The notes beneath the pieces were generated by a model. That model saw nothing but the letters and a program-made list of their open reading frames with translations, did no database searches and had not been told where the DNA came from. Below, piece by piece: positions 18,383 through 30,654 of a stretch of DNA of 64,000 nucleotides (the stretch's first letter is position 1; each line of letters opens with the position of its first letter). The stretch lies in contig WLJH01000004.1 in assembly GCA_009701885.1 (NCBI GenBank), forward strand, positions 62,001-126,000, given 5' to 3'. The stretch comes from Actinomycetota bacterium (GTDB lineage: Bacteria > Actinomycetota > Actinomycetes > Propionibacteriales > Nocardioidaceae). The position numbers were made by a program, and so were the translations under genes.

Positions 18383-19681
18383 ATGGCCTCCCCCCGCCCA
18401 CGATCCCTCCCGGTCATGGCCGGCACCGTCGTCGCGGGAGTCACCCTCCTGGTCGGCGCGCTGGTTGCAGCGGCCTGGTGGTCGGCACGCGACGACATCG
18501 CGTGGTCCAGCACGCTCCCGGGCGGCGCCTACCGCGTGCTGGACTGGGACGACTCCCGGGTGCTCCTCGCCTCCCCCAGTCGTGTGGCCCTGCTCGATCG
18601 TGGCGACGGCAGCGTGATGAGACAGCTGAGGATCGACGTCGCCGACCAGGCGTGGTTACGCCCCGAGGGTGGCTTCATCACGCTGAGCCGGGACGACGGC
18701 ACGCTGCAGGCGTGGGAGGACGAGGACCCGGCAGGCGAGGACGTGCTGAGCTCGGACATGGAGCCCGTCTGGCAGGCGACAGGAGCGCGCGAGGACCCCC
18801 TACGGCTGTTGGCCACCTCCGAGCAGCTGATGGTCGTCCAGGACGGCGGTGCCGGAGAGCTCAGGGGCCTGAGGCTGGAGGACGGCTCCACCGCCTGGAC
18901 CACCCGGGTGCAGCGGATCCTGCCGACGTACAGCTCAGGACAGATGCTCGATGAGATCGGTGTGGTCGGTGCGTTCCTGCCCGGGGACCGCTCCGCCTCC
19001 CTGCTCTCGGTCGACGACGGCGACCCCGTGGCCGAGCTGCCGGTGGTCGACGACGTCGAGTCCTTCAACGTGTGGGGCGACCGCGCGCTGGTCGACGCCG
19101 GCGATCGTCTGTGGGTGGTCTCACCCGACGAGACCGTCGAGCTCGCCGTCCCGTGGGAGCGCGCCCTGCTCGCCGGCGCGTCGCAGGCCGGTGGTGTCGT
19201 GACCGCCACGGACGGCGAGGCGAGCTGGGGCATCGACCTCGAGCGGGCCACCATCAGCGCGCTGCCGGCGGTGGACGAGCCGGGCGGCTACGAGAGCGCC
19301 TACCAGCCGCACCAGGTCGACGACCGACTCACCGCGGTGTACGTCGACGGGATGCTCACGGGGGTCGACCGGGCCACGGGCGAGCAGCTCTTCACCCTGG
19401 ACGGGGTCGGCGTGACCCTGGCCCAGGGTGCTGAGACCGTCCTGGTCCAGCGCGAGCCGGCCGGGGCCGACGCCTGGTTGGAGCGCATGGCCACCTGGCG
19501 AGCCGATGCCGGGGTCGAGCTCCAGGTCGTCGACACCGACGCGACGACGTACGGCTCGGTCGTGACCGACGGCGACGAGGTCGGCGACCGCGCCACTCTT
19601 GACGACCACGAGGCCGTGGTCGTGCTGCAGGGTGAGGACTTCGCGATCGAGGAGTCCCGGGTGGTGCTGCTCGGGCGCTGA
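18383..19681 (+). CDS. Membrane-anchored beta-propeller-like protein, unknown
   Basis: A 432-residue protein with one N-terminal membrane anchor (about 12-33) and a long extracellular domain. Repeated patterns, such as RVALLDRGDGSVMRQL, LRGLRLEDGSTAWTT and LTGVDRATGEQLFTL, are typical of PQQ-like or quinoprotein beta-propeller blades. No enzyme motif is visible. It runs convergent to guaB with 14 bases between and divergent from guaB3. It may sense or bind something at the outer membrane face; this is inference. Confidence 0.65.
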   Translation: MASPRPRSLPVMAGTVVAGVTLLVGALVAAAWWSARDDIAWSSTLPGGAYRVLDWDDSRVLLASPSRVALLDRGDGSVMRQLRIDVADQAWLRPEGGFITLSRDDGTLQAWEDEDPAGEDVLSSDMEPVWQATGAREDPLRLLATSEQLMVVQDGGAGELRGLRLEDGSTAWTTRVQRILPTYSSGQMLDEIGVVGAFLPGDRSASLLSVDDGDPVAELPVVDDVESFNVWGDRALVDAGDRLWVVSPDETVELAVPWERALLAGASQAGGVVTATDGEASWGIDLERATISALPAVDEPGGYESAYQPHQVDDRLTAVYVDGMLTGVDRATGEQLFTLDGVGVTLAQGAETVLVQREPAGADAWLERMATWRADAGVELQVVDTDATTYGSVVTDGDEVGDRATLDDHEAVVVLQGEDFAIEESRVVLLGR

Positions 19682-19695
19682 GCCGCGAGCCCTGG

Positions 19696-21207
<1,512 letters not shown>

Positions 21208-22152
21208 CTACGGTCGGGCGAGCGGCCTCAGGTCACGGACCGGCACCCGCACGGTCAGCCGGTCCCCGGCCATCCGGATCCGGCCCCGCATGCCGGCCGA
21301 GAGCACCATCGGCAGCACCGCCTGGTTGTCGGCCCGGGTCTCCAGCACGACGTCGGTGGCGCCGATCGTGTGCGCCAACCGGCACACGTCGCCGAGCAGC
21401 CGGGTCCCGATGCCGCGGCGCTGCCAGGCCGCGTCCACCCGCAGCGTGACCGGCCGCACGACCGCGCCCTCGTCGTCGGGACCGGGCGGCACCGGGGCGT
21501 GCACGGTCGCGAGCCCCACGACGGCCCCGTCCACCACGGCGCGGACCACGTCCCCGTCCACGACGTACGACGGCACCGACCCGACGCCGAGCCGCCGGTT
21601 GCCCGCCGGGGCGACCGGCGGTGGCGCCGGGGTCGCGCTGCGGCGCAGCACGTCGCTGACCAGATCGGCGAGAGCCGCGCCACGCACCCGCTCCACGTCG
21701 GTGAACGGCACCGCCCGGCGTACCTGCACCTGCACGTCGCCGACGGTCACCTCCAGGGCGTCGAGCGCCTGCTCCTCCGCCGCGCCCGGCAGCACGGGCT
21801 CGGACACGGCGTCGAAGAGCTGGGCGACCACCTCAGGGAACGCCTGCGGTCGCGCCAGGATCCTGCGCGCGGCCGCGACGTAGCGCGCCGGCTGGTCGGT
21901 GAGGGCCTCGGGCGTGCACGGGAGGGCCGCGAGGTGCCGCCACCCGGCGGACTCCACCAGCAGCGCGACCTCCGCCGCGCCCCAGCCCTCGGGGGTCTCG
22001 ACGACCAGCTCGTCGGTGACGGCGTCGACCCCGGGGAACACCTGCACCGCACGGATGTCCACGCCCCGCTCCGCGCACTCGCGTGCGAGGTCGGCGAGGC
22101 CCCCGGGCCGGTCGGGCAGGCTGGCACGCACTCTCCACAACATGCTGCCCAT
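21208..22152 (-). CDS. ACT-domain plus GNAT acetyltransferase fusion
   Basis: A 314-residue protein. The N terminus, LWRVRASLPDRPGGLADLA, is an ACT-type ligand-binding domain (about 4-75). A middle helical part follows. The C-terminal third is a GNAT N-acetyltransferase: VVGLATVHA, LRVDAAWQRRGIGTRLLGDV (the acetyl-CoA pyrophosphate loop) and VVLETRADNQAVLPMVLSAGM. The ACT part suggests amino-acid control of the acetyltransferase. ATG 22152 has AGGAG nine bases upstream; ATG 22143 is also possible. It is immediately upstream of guaB on the same strand and divergent from the membrane glycosyltransferase. Confidence 0.75.
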   Translation of the reverse strand: MGSMLWRVRASLPDRPGGLADLARECAERGVDIRAVQVFPGVDAVTDELVVETPEGWGAAEVALLVESAGWRHLAALPCTPEALTDQPARYVAAARRILARPQAFPEVVAQLFDAVSEPVLPGAAEEQALDALEVTVGDVQVQVRRAVPFTDVERVRGAALADLVSDVLRRSATPAPPPVAPAGNRRLGVGSVPSYVVDGDVVRAVVDGAVVGLATVHAPVPPGPDDEGAVVRPVTLRVDAAWQRRGIGTRLLGDVCRLAHTIGATDVVLETRADNQAVLPMVLSAGMRGRIRMAGDRLTVRVPVRDLRPLARP

Positions 22153-22258
22153 GGCAGCAGGCTCCTGTTTCGCGGTTGTTGCACCGAGGTGACCGGGGCG
22201 ACCGCTCCCCCCGCCCGGTGGCCCCGACCCGAGGGGCGGAGGTGGCACGCTGAGCGCC

Positions 22259-23803
22259 GTGCGGAGCAGCGGGTCCTGGCGGGGGCGGGTAAGCAGGGCG
22301 GTCGAGGACCGTCGGGCGCCGCTGGTGCTGGCCCTCGTGGCGGTGCTGCTGCGCCTGGCGACCCTGGGCCGACCGCCCGGGCCCGACGAGGCGGGCCTGC
22401 TCCTGGTCGCCCGGTCGTGGGCCCCCTCCGCCGAGGAGCTCTACGGCCCGTTCTTCGTCGACCGCCCGCCCCTGCTGCTGGCCCTCTTCCGGCTGGGCGA
22501 CGCCCTGGGCGGCCTCGCCGGCACCCGGGTGCTGACCGCGCTGGCCTGCGGGCTCGCCGTCCTCCTGGCGTCGTACGCCGGCAGGCTGGTCGCCGGCGAG
22601 CGGGCTGCCGGCTGGGCGGCCCTCGCGGCCGCGGCGACCTGCACGAACCCGCTCATCGCCGTCGGCACGGCGATGCCCGAGCTGCTCGGCCTTCCGCTGG
22701 TGCTGGGGTCGGTGGCGCTGGCCCTGCGCTCGGTGCGGCAGGCACACCGGTGGCGCGCCGTGGCCCTGGCGGGCGCGGCGGGGCTCAGCGGGGCCAGTGC
22801 CGTGTGCGTCAAGCAGAGCCTGGGCGGTGGTCTCGTCTTCACCGGGGTGCTGCTGGTCGCAGCGACCGTGCTGGGCCGGCTGGGACCGCGGCGGCTGGTG
22901 GCGACCCTCCTGGCCGCCGGGGCCGGCGCGGCCGTGCCGGCGCTCGCCTGCCTGGGGTGGGCGGTCGCGGCCGGGGTCGAGCCGGGGACGCTGTGGTACG
23001 CCGTGGCCACCTTCCGCGAGGACGCCTCCGTCGTGCTGGCCACCCAGCCCGCGGGCGCGCCGCTGGGCCGCGCCGGCGTGCTGGTGCTGGCCGCGGTGGC
23101 GACCGGGCTCGTGCTGGTCGTCGGGGGCTTCGTCGTGCACGCCCAGGGTGAGTGGAGCGACGACCCGACGCTCACCTCCGCGGTCGCCGCGATGCTGGCC
23201 GCCGACCTCGCCGCGCTCGTGGTGAGCGGCAGCTACTGGCGCGACTACCTCTTCGCGCTGGTGCCGTCCACGGCCCTCGCGGCCGCCCTCCTGGCCCGGC
23301 GCCGGCCCTCCCGCCGCGGTACGGCCATGCGCGGGGCCGTGGCGTTCACCGCGCTCTCGACCGCCGTCGGGCTGGTCGGGTGGGCGCTGCTCCAGGTCAG
23401 CGGGGCGCAGGCCTACCCCGAGCGCGACACCGCCCGTGCCCTGCGGGAGGCGGCCGCACCCGGCGACACCCTGACGGTCTTCGGGGGTCGGGCGCACCTG
23501 CAGCTGGGCAGCGGGCTGGGCTCGCCCTACCCGCACCTGTGGTCGCTGCCCATGCGCACCCTGGACCCCGACCTGGCGCAGCTGCGCCGCCTGGTGGACG
23601 GGGACGAGCGCCCGACGTGGCTCGTGGAGTGGGTCGACTTCACGACCTGGACGCCGGCCGCCGGGACGCTGCTCGCGGACGCCGTCGCCGAGCACTACGA
23701 GCGGGCCGGGACCACCTGCGAGGGGCACCCGGTGTGGCTCGCGCGCGGGACCGACCGGCCCGCCGTCGTACCCGACTGCCAAGGGTGGGCGGGCCTCGGA
23801 TGA
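22259..23803 (+). CDS. Polytopic membrane glycosyltransferase-like protein (GT-C/GT39 type)
   Basis: A 514-residue protein with about 10-11 hydrophobic segments. After the first helix comes RPPGPDEAGLLLVARSW, which carries the acidic Asp-Glu pair expected in the first extracytoplasmic loop of GT-C enzymes such as the PMT/ArnT family. GPFFVDRPPLLLALFRLG next to it is also typical. The C-terminal domain is soluble and outside. It would transfer a sugar from a polyprenyl carrier; donor and acceptor are unknown. The start is GTG 22259 with GGAGGTGG about 13 bases upstream, rather far. A strong hairpin closes the gene against groEL. Confidence 0.75.
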   Translation: MRSSGSWRGRVSRAVEDRRAPLVLALVAVLLRLATLGRPPGPDEAGLLLVARSWAPSAEELYGPFFVDRPPLLLALFRLGDALGGLAGTRVLTALACGLAVLLASYAGRLVAGERAAGWAALAAAATCTNPLIAVGTAMPELLGLPLVLGSVALALRSVRQAHRWRAVALAGAAGLSGASAVCVKQSLGGGLVFTGVLLVAATVLGRLGPRRLVATLLAAGAGAAVPALACLGWAVAAGVEPGTLWYAVATFREDASVVLATQPAGAPLGRAGVLVLAAVATGLVLVVGGFVVHAQGEWSDDPTLTSAVAAMLAADLAALVVSGSYWRDYLFALVPSTALAAALLARRRPSRRGTAMRGAVAFTALSTAVGLVGWALLQVSGAQAYPERDTARALREAAAPGDTLTVFGGRAHLQLGSGLGSPYPHLWSLPMRTLDPDLAQLRRLVDGDERPTWLVEWVDFTTWTPAAGTLLADAVAEHYERAGTTCEGHPVWLARGTDRPAVVPDCQGWAGLG

Positions 23804-23804
23804 G

Positions 23805-23841
23805 GACGACCCCCGCCGGACCAGGTCCGACGGGGGTCGTC
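23805..23841. terminator. Bidirectional hairpin between glycosyltransferase gene and groEL
   Basis: GACGACCCCCG and CGGGGGTCGTC pair, with CGGA/TCCG continuing the stem across one mismatch and a five-base loop. It sits between two convergent stops at 23803 and 23859 and can serve both genes. Confidence 0.75.
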
Positions 23842-23858
23842 TCGTGGAGCAGGAGCGC

Positions 23859-25505
<1,647 letters not shown>

Positions 25506-25523
25506 TCAGGCGGGGAAACAGAT

Positions 25524-25567
25524 CGGGTCGTGCGCCGGCGCCCGCGAGGACACAGGCGCACGACCCG
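25524..25567 (-). terminator. Intercistronic hairpin between groES and groEL
   Basis: CGGGTCGTGCGCC pairs perfectly with GGCGCACGACCCG around an 18-base loop, 20 bases after the groES stop and 51 bases before the groEL start. It may act as a partial terminator or an mRNA-processing or stability element that sets the GroES:GroEL ratio. Confidence 0.6.
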
Positions 25568-25587
25568 GGGTTCAGCCGAAGGCTGGA

Positions 25588-25884
25588 TCAGCCGACGATC
25601 GCGAGCACGTCGCGGGCCGAGAGGATGAGGAACTCGTCCCCGCCGTACTTGACCTCGGTGCCGCCGTACTTGCTGTAGATGACCTTGTCGCCCACGGAGA
25701 CGTCCATGGGGATGCGCTCGTCGCCGTCCTCGTTGAAGCGGCCCGGGCCCACGGCCACGACCTCGCCCTCCTGGGGCTTCTCCTTGGCGGTGTCCGGGAT
25801 GACCAGGCCGGAGGCGGTGGTCTGCTCGGCGTCGAGCGGCTTGACGACGATCCGGTCCTCGAGGGGCTTGATGTTGACCGACAC
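25588..25884 (-). CDS. groES: Co-chaperonin GroES
   Basis: A 98-residue co-chaperonin: [28 protein letters not shown] at the N terminus includes the mobile loop (about 17-32). [15 protein letters not shown] follows and ARDVLAIVG ends the protein. I chose GTG 25884 ([10 protein letters not shown]), which has GGAGG nine bases upstream and matches the family's length; longer in-frame extensions are not family-like. First gene of the groES-groEL operon and probably repressed by HrcA. Confidence 0.97.
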   Translation of the reverse strand: MSVNIKPLEDRIVVKPLDAEQTTASGLVIPDTAKEKPQEGEVVAVGPGRFNEDGDERIPMDVSVGDKVIYSKYGGTEVKYGGDEFLILSARDVLAIVG

Positions 25885-25977
25885 TGTTGTCGACCTCCAC
25901 TTTCTGCACGGTGGGTTCACGAACGTGGGTGCCGCCTGCGGGGTGCGCCGTCGCGGGGGCCGCACCGGTGCAAGCGC

Positions 25978-26002
25978 TGGCACACTCGGGTCGAGAGTGC
26001 CA
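25978..26002. promoter_or_regulatory. Second HrcA-type inverted repeat upstream of groES
   Basis: TGGCAC and GTGCCA arms 13 bases apart, with an inner CTCG/CGAG pair. On the minus strand the left part reads TTGGCACTC, close to a CIRCE half-site, but the right half-site carries an insertion. A degenerate second CIRCE copy is likely. Confidence 0.5.
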
Positions 26003-26011
26003 AGGCAGAAA

Positions 26012-26038
26012 CTAGCACTCACCCCTAGGGAGTGCCAG
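26012..26038. promoter_or_regulatory. CIRCE operator for HrcA
   Basis: CTAGCACTC-N9-GAGTGCCAG matches the classic TTAGCACTC-N9-GAGTGCTAA operator, with the nine-base spacer exact. It lies about 130 bases upstream of the groES start and directly before the end of the lipoprotein gene. Confidence 0.92.
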
Positions 26039-26044
26039 GGGAGG

Positions 26045-27049
26045 TCAGTACAGCCGGGTCCGCCAGGTCAGCTCCTGCGACCCGGGACAGCCGGGTCGCT
26101 CGACCCCGCCCGTCCCGGTGGCGGTGACCTCCAGCTCGTACGAGCCCTGCGCGCCGTCCACGGCGAAGACGACCTCCTCGCCGGACCCGGGCTCGTCCTC
26201 CCCGGGCAGCGGGGTCACCGAGACCGGCTCCTCGCCGTCGAGCACGTAGGTCACCGCACGGGTGTCGTACACCCCGCAGGACGTGCGGTCTTCCCCGCTG
26301 CCGACCTCGAAGGAGCCGACGTTGACGCGGGGTCGCAGGACCAGCCAGGACTGCTCAGGGGTCTCGACCCACCCGGTGGTGGCCAGCCAGGGCACCCGGG
26401 CGACCTCGACCCGGCAACCCGCGGTGCGGGGTACGACCGGCTCGCCGTCGACGGTCGGGGTGCCGCACGAGACGGTGGCAGGCGCCAGCTGCTCCGCCTG
26501 CGTGTACAGCGGTGCCGCGAGGCCGGCGCCGCCGAGGCTCGCGACGCTCGTGCCGTCCAGCTCCGCGCGCTGTACGACGCCGTCGAACTCCACCTCGATC
26601 GCGAGGTCCTCGGCGGAGGGGACGCCCACCCAGAGGTCGGCCCGCGTCGGCAGCTCGTCCTCGAAGGCGTCCAGCGGGTAGGTCTCCCCGTCGGCGACGA
26701 GAGACACCCGTGGGAGGACCGGCTCGCTGCCGGGGACCTGCCGCATGCCGTCGAAGCTCGTGCCGATGTCGAGCCGGAAGGCGATGCCCACCAGCTCGCC
26801 GTCGTCGGGCGCGCCGATGCTCTGCGCGGGGTCGCGCTCGTAGGCAGTCGCCTCGGTCGCGGGTCCCACGACGAAGGTCATCCGGCCGGCCGGGGTCACC
26901 AGCGTCACCGCACGACCCGGGGGCGACCCGAGCGCGACCACGACCTCGCCGTCCGCCAGGCGTCGGTCCGGGCCGGTGAGGCCCCCGTCGGAGCAGCCCG
27001 TGGCCACGACCAGCGGCAGGGCGGCGAGGAGGGTCGGGAGCGCGCGCAC
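26045..27049 (-). CDS. Predicted lipoprotein, unknown function
   Basis: A 334-residue protein. GTG 27049 starts [23 protein letters not shown], a lipoprotein signal with lipobox ATGC at about 16-19. The mature part is acidic and probably beta-rich, with Cys residues in VSCGTPT, TAGCRVE, TSCGVYD and RPGCPGSQ that could form disulphides. I recognise no family. It is divergent from the methyltransferase, with only 54 bases between, and lies upstream of the groES operators on the same strand. Confidence 0.65.
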   Translation of the reverse strand: MRALPTLLAALPLVVATGCSDGGLTGPDRRLADGEVVVALGSPPGRAVTLVTPAGRMTFVVGPATEATAYERDPAQSIGAPDDGELVGIAFRLDIGTSFDGMRQVPGSEPVLPRVSLVADGETYPLDAFEDELPTRADLWVGVPSAEDLAIEVEFDGVVQRAELDGTSVASLGGAGLAAPLYTQAEQLAPATVSCGTPTVDGEPVVPRTAGCRVEVARVPWLATTGWVETPEQSWLVLRPRVNVGSFEVGSGEDRTSCGVYDTRAVTYVLDGEEPVSVTPLPGEDEPGSGEEVVFAVDGAQGSYELEVTATGTGGVERPGCPGSQELTWRTRLY

Positions 27050-27103
27050 GTCGCGGAGTCTCCCTCCGCCCGGCCGGTCCAAACCGGCTGGCAGGATCGG
27101 CGC

Positions 27104-28273
27104 GTGGACCTCGAGGCCTTCCGGTGGCTGCTGACCGACGACGGGCAGGCGCTGCTCGCCGAGGCGGAGGGGTACGCCGACCTCGACCCGCTGGCGGCGC
27201 AGACCCGGCTGCGGCGTACCGCCTCGGCCGAGCACGCGGCCGCGGCCCTCACCCAGGTCAGCCTGCGTCGGCGGGCCGAGCCGAAGTTCGGCGACCTGGC
27301 CGCCCGGATGTACTTCACCCCCGACGGGCTGGAGCAGGCCACCCGTCCGGCCGTCGCCCGGCACCGCGCGGCCCGGCTGCAGGCCTTCGAGGCCCGCAGC
27401 CTGGTCGACCTGGGGTGCGGCATCGGCGGCGACCTGCTCGCGGCCGCCGAGGTCGGGATCGTGTGCGCGGGGGTCGACCTGGACCCGGTGCGGGTCGCCG
27501 TGGCCGAGGCCAACCTGGCCGCGCTCGGGCTCCCCGGTGCGGTGCTGGTGGCCGACGCCACCGAGGTCGACACCACGCCGTTCGACGTCGCCTTCGCCGA
27601 CCCGGCCCGCCGCTCGGCCCGCGGGCGCACCTTCTCGGTCGACGACTGGACCCCGCCCTGGTCGTTCGTGGAGGGGCTGCTGCGCCGGGACTCCTGCGTC
27701 AAGGTGGCCCCCGGCATCCCGCACGACCTGGTGCCCGACGGCGTCGAGGCCGAGTGGGTCAGCGACCACGGCGAGGTCAAGGAGGCGGCGCTGTGGGCCG
27801 GCTCGTTGGCCACCTGCGCGCGGCGCGCGACCGTCATCGGTCGGGGCGGCCTGGCCACCCTCACCGAGGAGGACGACCCCGGCGCGACCGCCGTCGGCAC
27901 CGGACCGGTCGGCGCCTACCTCTACGAGCCCGACGGGGCGGTCATCCGCGCCGGCCTGGTCACGGCGGTCGCCGCGGGGGTCGGCGGGTGGCTCCCGGAC
28001 GAGCACCTGGCCTACGTCAGCAGCGACGCGGCGTACCGCTCCCCCTTCGCGCGGGGCTACCGCGTGCGCGAGGAGCTGCCGTACCGCGAGAAGCAGCTCA
28101 AGGCGGCGCTGCGCGAGCGCGGGATCGGCCGGCTGACGATCAAGAAGCGCGGCGTCGACGTGGTGCCCGAGGAGCTGCGCAAGCGGCTGGCGCTGTCCGG
28201 CGACGGCGAGGCCACCCTGGTCATGACCAGGGTGGCCGGTGCCGGCACGGCGCTGCTCGTCGACCCGCTCTGA
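27104..28273 (+). CDS. Class I SAM-dependent methyltransferase with THUMP-like domain
   Basis: A 389-residue protein. The SAM-binding motif is SLVDLGCGIGGDLLAA (about 102-117), and GVDLDPVRVAVAEAN follows as motif II. FADPARRSARGRTF sits at the catalytic motif position. The C-terminal VREELPYREKQLKAALRERG and RLTIKKRGVDV match the THUMP-like domain found in actinobacterial homologues. It probably methylates an RNA; the target is unknown. GTG 27104 fits the family's N terminus (FRWLLTDDGQ). Confidence 0.85.
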   Translation: MDLEAFRWLLTDDGQALLAEAEGYADLDPLAAQTRLRRTASAEHAAAALTQVSLRRRAEPKFGDLAARMYFTPDGLEQATRPAVARHRAARLQAFEARSLVDLGCGIGGDLLAAAEVGIVCAGVDLDPVRVAVAEANLAALGLPGAVLVADATEVDTTPFDVAFADPARRSARGRTFSVDDWTPPWSFVEGLLRRDSCVKVAPGIPHDLVPDGVEAEWVSDHGEVKEAALWAGSLATCARRATVIGRGGLATLTEEDDPGATAVGTGPVGAYLYEPDGAVIRAGLVTAVAAGVGGWLPDEHLAYVSSDAAYRSPFARGYRVREELPYREKQLKAALRERGIGRLTIKKRGVDVVPEELRKRLALSGDGEATLVMTRVAGAGTALLVDPL

Positions 28274-28274
28274 T

Positions 28275-28292
28275 CTGGGCCTCTCAGCCCAG
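28275..28292. terminator. Short hairpin between convergent genes
   Basis: CTGGGC-CTCTCA-GCCCAG, six perfect pairs, overlaps the stop codon of the MBL-fold gene and lies just after the methyltransferase stop. Weak on its own, but it is the only structure in the ten-base convergent gap. Confidence 0.35.
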
Positions 28293-28904
28293 CGCGGACT
28301 TCTCGGCGCCGATGGTGGTGTCGTCGCCGTGGCCGGTGTGCACGACGGTCTCGTCGGGCAGCTGCCACAGGCTGGCGCGGATCGAGGCCTCGAGGGTCGG
28401 TCGGTCGCTGAAGGAGCGGCCGGTCGCGCCCGGGCCGCCCTGGAAGAGCGTGTCCCCGGTGAAGACGACCCCGAGCGCGGGTGCGTGGAAGCAGACCGCT
28501 CCCGGGGCATGGCCCGGGGTGTGGATGGCGCGCAGCGTGGTGCCGCCGACTTGCACCTCGAAGCCGTCGGCGAGGTCGACGTCCCACAGGTGGTCGGTGT
28601 GAGTCAGCTCCCACAGCGGCTTCTCCGCCGGGTGCAGCATGATCGGCGCGCCCTGCCCACCGTTGGCGCGCTCGCGCAGCGCCGGCGCGACGCGGCAGTG
28701 GTCGTCGTGGGCGTGGGTCAGCAGGATCGCCCGGACGCTGCGCTCCCCCACCACGGCCATGATCGCGTCCACGTCGTGCGGGGCGTCGATGACCACGCAC
28801 TCGTGGTCGTCACCGACGACCCAGATGTTGTTGTCCACCTCGTGGGTCTCCCCGTCGAGGGAGAAGGTGCCGGAGACGACCGCGTGGTCGATGCGTGCCG
28901 TCAT
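28284..28904 (-). CDS. MBL-fold metallo-hydrolase (probable S-formylmycothiol hydrolase partner of MscR)
   Basis: A 206-residue metallo-beta-lactamase-fold enzyme. LTHAHDDHCRV carries the HxHxDH metal ligands (about 63-68), IHTPGHAPGAV a further His, VFTGDTLF the bridging Asp and VVHTGHGDDT the last His. Its ATG shares one base with the mscR TGA (TGATG). In mycobacteria and relatives an MBL-fold gene follows the mycothiol-dependent formaldehyde dehydrogenase gene. Hydrolysis of S-formylmycothiol to formate is a reasonable but unproven job. Confidence 0.82.
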   Translation of the reverse strand: MTARIDHAVVSGTFSLDGETHEVDNNIWVVGDDHECVVIDAPHDVDAIMAVVGERSVRAILLTHAHDDHCRVAPALRERANGGQGAPIMLHPAEKPLWELTHTDHLWDVDLADGFEVQVGGTTLRAIHTPGHAPGAVCFHAPALGVVFTGDTLFQGGPGATGRSFSDRPTLEASIRASLWQLPDETVVHTGHGDDTTIGAEKSALG

Positions 28905-30004
28905 CAGAGGACCACGACCGAGCGCAGCACGTCGCCGTGGTGCATCGTCTCGAAGGCCGCCTCGACGGCGTCCAGGCCGATCTCCTCGGTGACGAAGGCG
29001 TCGAGGTCGAGCCGGCCCTGGCGGTAGAGGTCGACGAGCATCGGGAAGTCCCGGGAGGGCAGGCAGTCGCCGTACCAGCTGGACTTCAGCGAGCCGCCGC
29101 GGCCGAAGACGTCGATGAGCGGGATCTCGGGGATCGTCATGTCCGGGGTCGGGACGCCGACCAGGACGACGGTGCCGGCGAGGTCGCGGGCGTAGAACGC
29201 CTGCTTCCAGGTCTCGGGACGACCGACCGCCTCGACCACGACGTCGGCGCCGTCGGCACCGTCGTAGTACTGCGCGCAAATCTCCTTGACCGCCTCGACC
29301 GGGTCGGTGGTGCTGGAGTCGACGGTGTGGGTCGCGCCGAGCTCCTTGGCCTTCTCCAGCTTCTTGGCGTCGATGTCGATCGCGATGATCGGGCTGGAGC
29401 CGGCGAGCGCGGCACCGGCGACCGCCGCGACGCCCACGCCGCCGCAGCCGATGACGGCCACGCTGCGGCCGCGGGTCGCGCCGCCGGTGTTGATGGCGGC
29501 ACCGAGACCGGCCATCACGCCGCAGCCGAGCAAGCCGACCGCGGCCGGGCGGGCCTCGGGGTCGACCTTGGTGCACTGACCGGCGGCGACCAGGGTCTTC
29601 TCGGCGAAGGCGCCGATGCCCAGCGCCGGCGACAGCTCGGTCCCGTCCTCCAGGGTCATCTTCTGGGTGGCGTTGTGGGTGGCGAAGCAGTACTGGGCCT
29701 CGCCCCGCTTGCACGCGCGGCACTGGCCGCAGACCGCGCGCCAGTTGAGCACCACGAAGTCGCCGGGGGCCACGTCGGTGACGCCCTCGCCGACGGCCTC
29801 CACGACACCCGCGGCCTCGTGGCCCAGCAGGAAGGGGAACTCGTCGTTGATCCCGCCCTCGCGGTAGTGCAGGTCGGTGTGGCAGACCCCGCAGGACTGC
29901 ACCTGCACGACCGCCTCGCCCGGACCGGGGTCCGGGACGTTGATGGTGACGACCTCGACGGGGGCACCCTTGCTCATGGCCACGACGGCCTTCACCTGTT
30001 GCAT
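28904..30004 (-). CDS. mscR: S-(hydroxymethyl)mycothiol dehydrogenase
   Basis: A zinc-dependent medium-chain alcohol dehydrogenase that oxidises the formaldehyde-mycothiol adduct. [18 protein letters not shown] holds the catalytic-zinc Cys; [12 protein letters not shown] supplies the His-Glu ligands. [15 protein letters not shown] is the structural-zinc cluster and [19 protein letters not shown] the NAD-binding turn. Close to M. tuberculosis AdhE2/MscR in memory. The start is uncertain: ATG 30004 matches homologues; ATG 30013 is possible; TTG 30040 has the best Shine-Dalgarno (GGAGGG). A 27-bp palindrome overlaps the ATG at 30004. Forms an operon with the MBL-fold gene and implies the host makes mycothiol. 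Confidence 0.92.
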   Translation of the reverse strand: MQQVKAVVAMSKGAPVEVVTINVPDPGPGEAVVQVQSCGVCHTDLHYREGGINDEFPFLLGHEAAGVVEAVGEGVTDVAPGDFVVLNWRAVCGQCRACKRGEAQYCFATHNATQKMTLEDGTELSPALGIGAFAEKTLVAAGQCTKVDPEARPAAVGLLGCGVMAGLGAAINTGGATRGRSVAVIGCGGVGVAAVAGAALAGSSPIIAIDIDAKKLEKAKELGATHTVDSSTTDPVEAVKEICAQYYDGADGADVVVEAVGRPETWKQAFYARDLAGTVVLVGVPTPDMTIPEIPLIDVFGRGGSLKSSWYGDCLPSRDFPMLVDLYRQGRLDLDAFVTEEIGLDAVEAAFETMHHGDVLRSVVVL

Positions 30005-30021
30005 GGGACACATGCAACCGG
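29995..30021. promoter_or_regulatory. Palindrome over the mscR start codon, candidate operator
   Basis: GTTGCAT and ATGCAAC form perfect 7-bp arms around GGGACAC, and CC/GG extend them past one mismatch. The repeat includes the ATG at 30004. Either it is an operator on a leaderless or very short leader, or true translation begins upstream at TTG 30040. Binding protein unknown. Confidence 0.45.
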
Positions 30022-30117
30022 ATCGGTGGTGAGGTTCCAACCATCCCTCCGGGCCGCGCGTCCCACGGTCATGGACATGCGAGCACCACGATGAGGACTG
30101 CGACGGAGGTGGAGCAC

Positions 30118-30654
30118 GTGGGCACGCGCGGGACCGAGCAGGAGCGGGTGGACGCCGAGTTCACGGCGTACCTCCACGCCCGCCCGGGCGCGCTGCTGCG
30201 CACCGCCTACCTGCTGACCGGCGACCGGCACCAGGCCGAGGACGTGCTGCAGACCGCGCTGGCCAAGCTCTACCTGTCGTGGGACAAGGTGCGCGAGCGC
30301 GAGGCGACCGACGGCTACGTGCGACGGATCCTGGTCAACGAGACCACCTCGCTGTGGCGCCGCCCCTTCAAGCGGCGCGAGCGCGCGACCGACGTGCTGC
30401 CCGAGGGCGGTGTCGAGCCGACGTACGACGAGGGGCAGCGGGCGGCCGTGTGGGCGGTCGTCTCCACGTTGCCGCCCAAGGCGCGCGCCGTCGTCGTGCT
30501 GCGCTACTACGAGGGACTCACCGAGTCCGAGACAGCCGACGTCCTCGGGGTCAGCGTCGGCACCGTGAAGTCCCAGGGCAGCCGGGCGATGGCCCTGCTG
30601 CGCGACCGCACCCCGGGCCACCTGGCCCCCGGCTCCCGGGAGGAGGAGCGATGA
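30118..30654 (+). CDS. SigE-family (ECF) RNA polymerase sigma factor
   Basis: A 178-residue extracytoplasmic-function-type sigma factor. Region 2 reads [45 protein letters not shown] follows. Region 4 has [36 protein letters not shown] chose GTG 30118 because GGAGGTGG lies five bases upstream; an in-frame ATG at 30091 lacks such a site. The downstream gene overlaps by four bases (ATGA). No typical zinc-anti-sigma protein is adjacent; the membrane propeller-like protein may play that part. Confidence 0.9.
   Translation: MGTRGTEQERVDAEFTAYLHARPGALLRTAYLLTGDRHQAEDVLQTALAKLYLSWDKVREREATDGYVRRILVNETTSLWRRPFKRRERATDVLPEGGVEPTYDEGQRAAVWAVVSTLPPKARAVVVLRYYEGLTESETADVLGVSVGTVKSQGSRAMALLRDRTPGHLAPGSREEER

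Noticed and set aside
22153..23858. whiB or sigD between groEL and guaB, as in M. tuberculosis
   Set aside because: The interval contains only the membrane glycosyltransferase gene; no four-Cys WhiB frame or sigma-factor frame is present.
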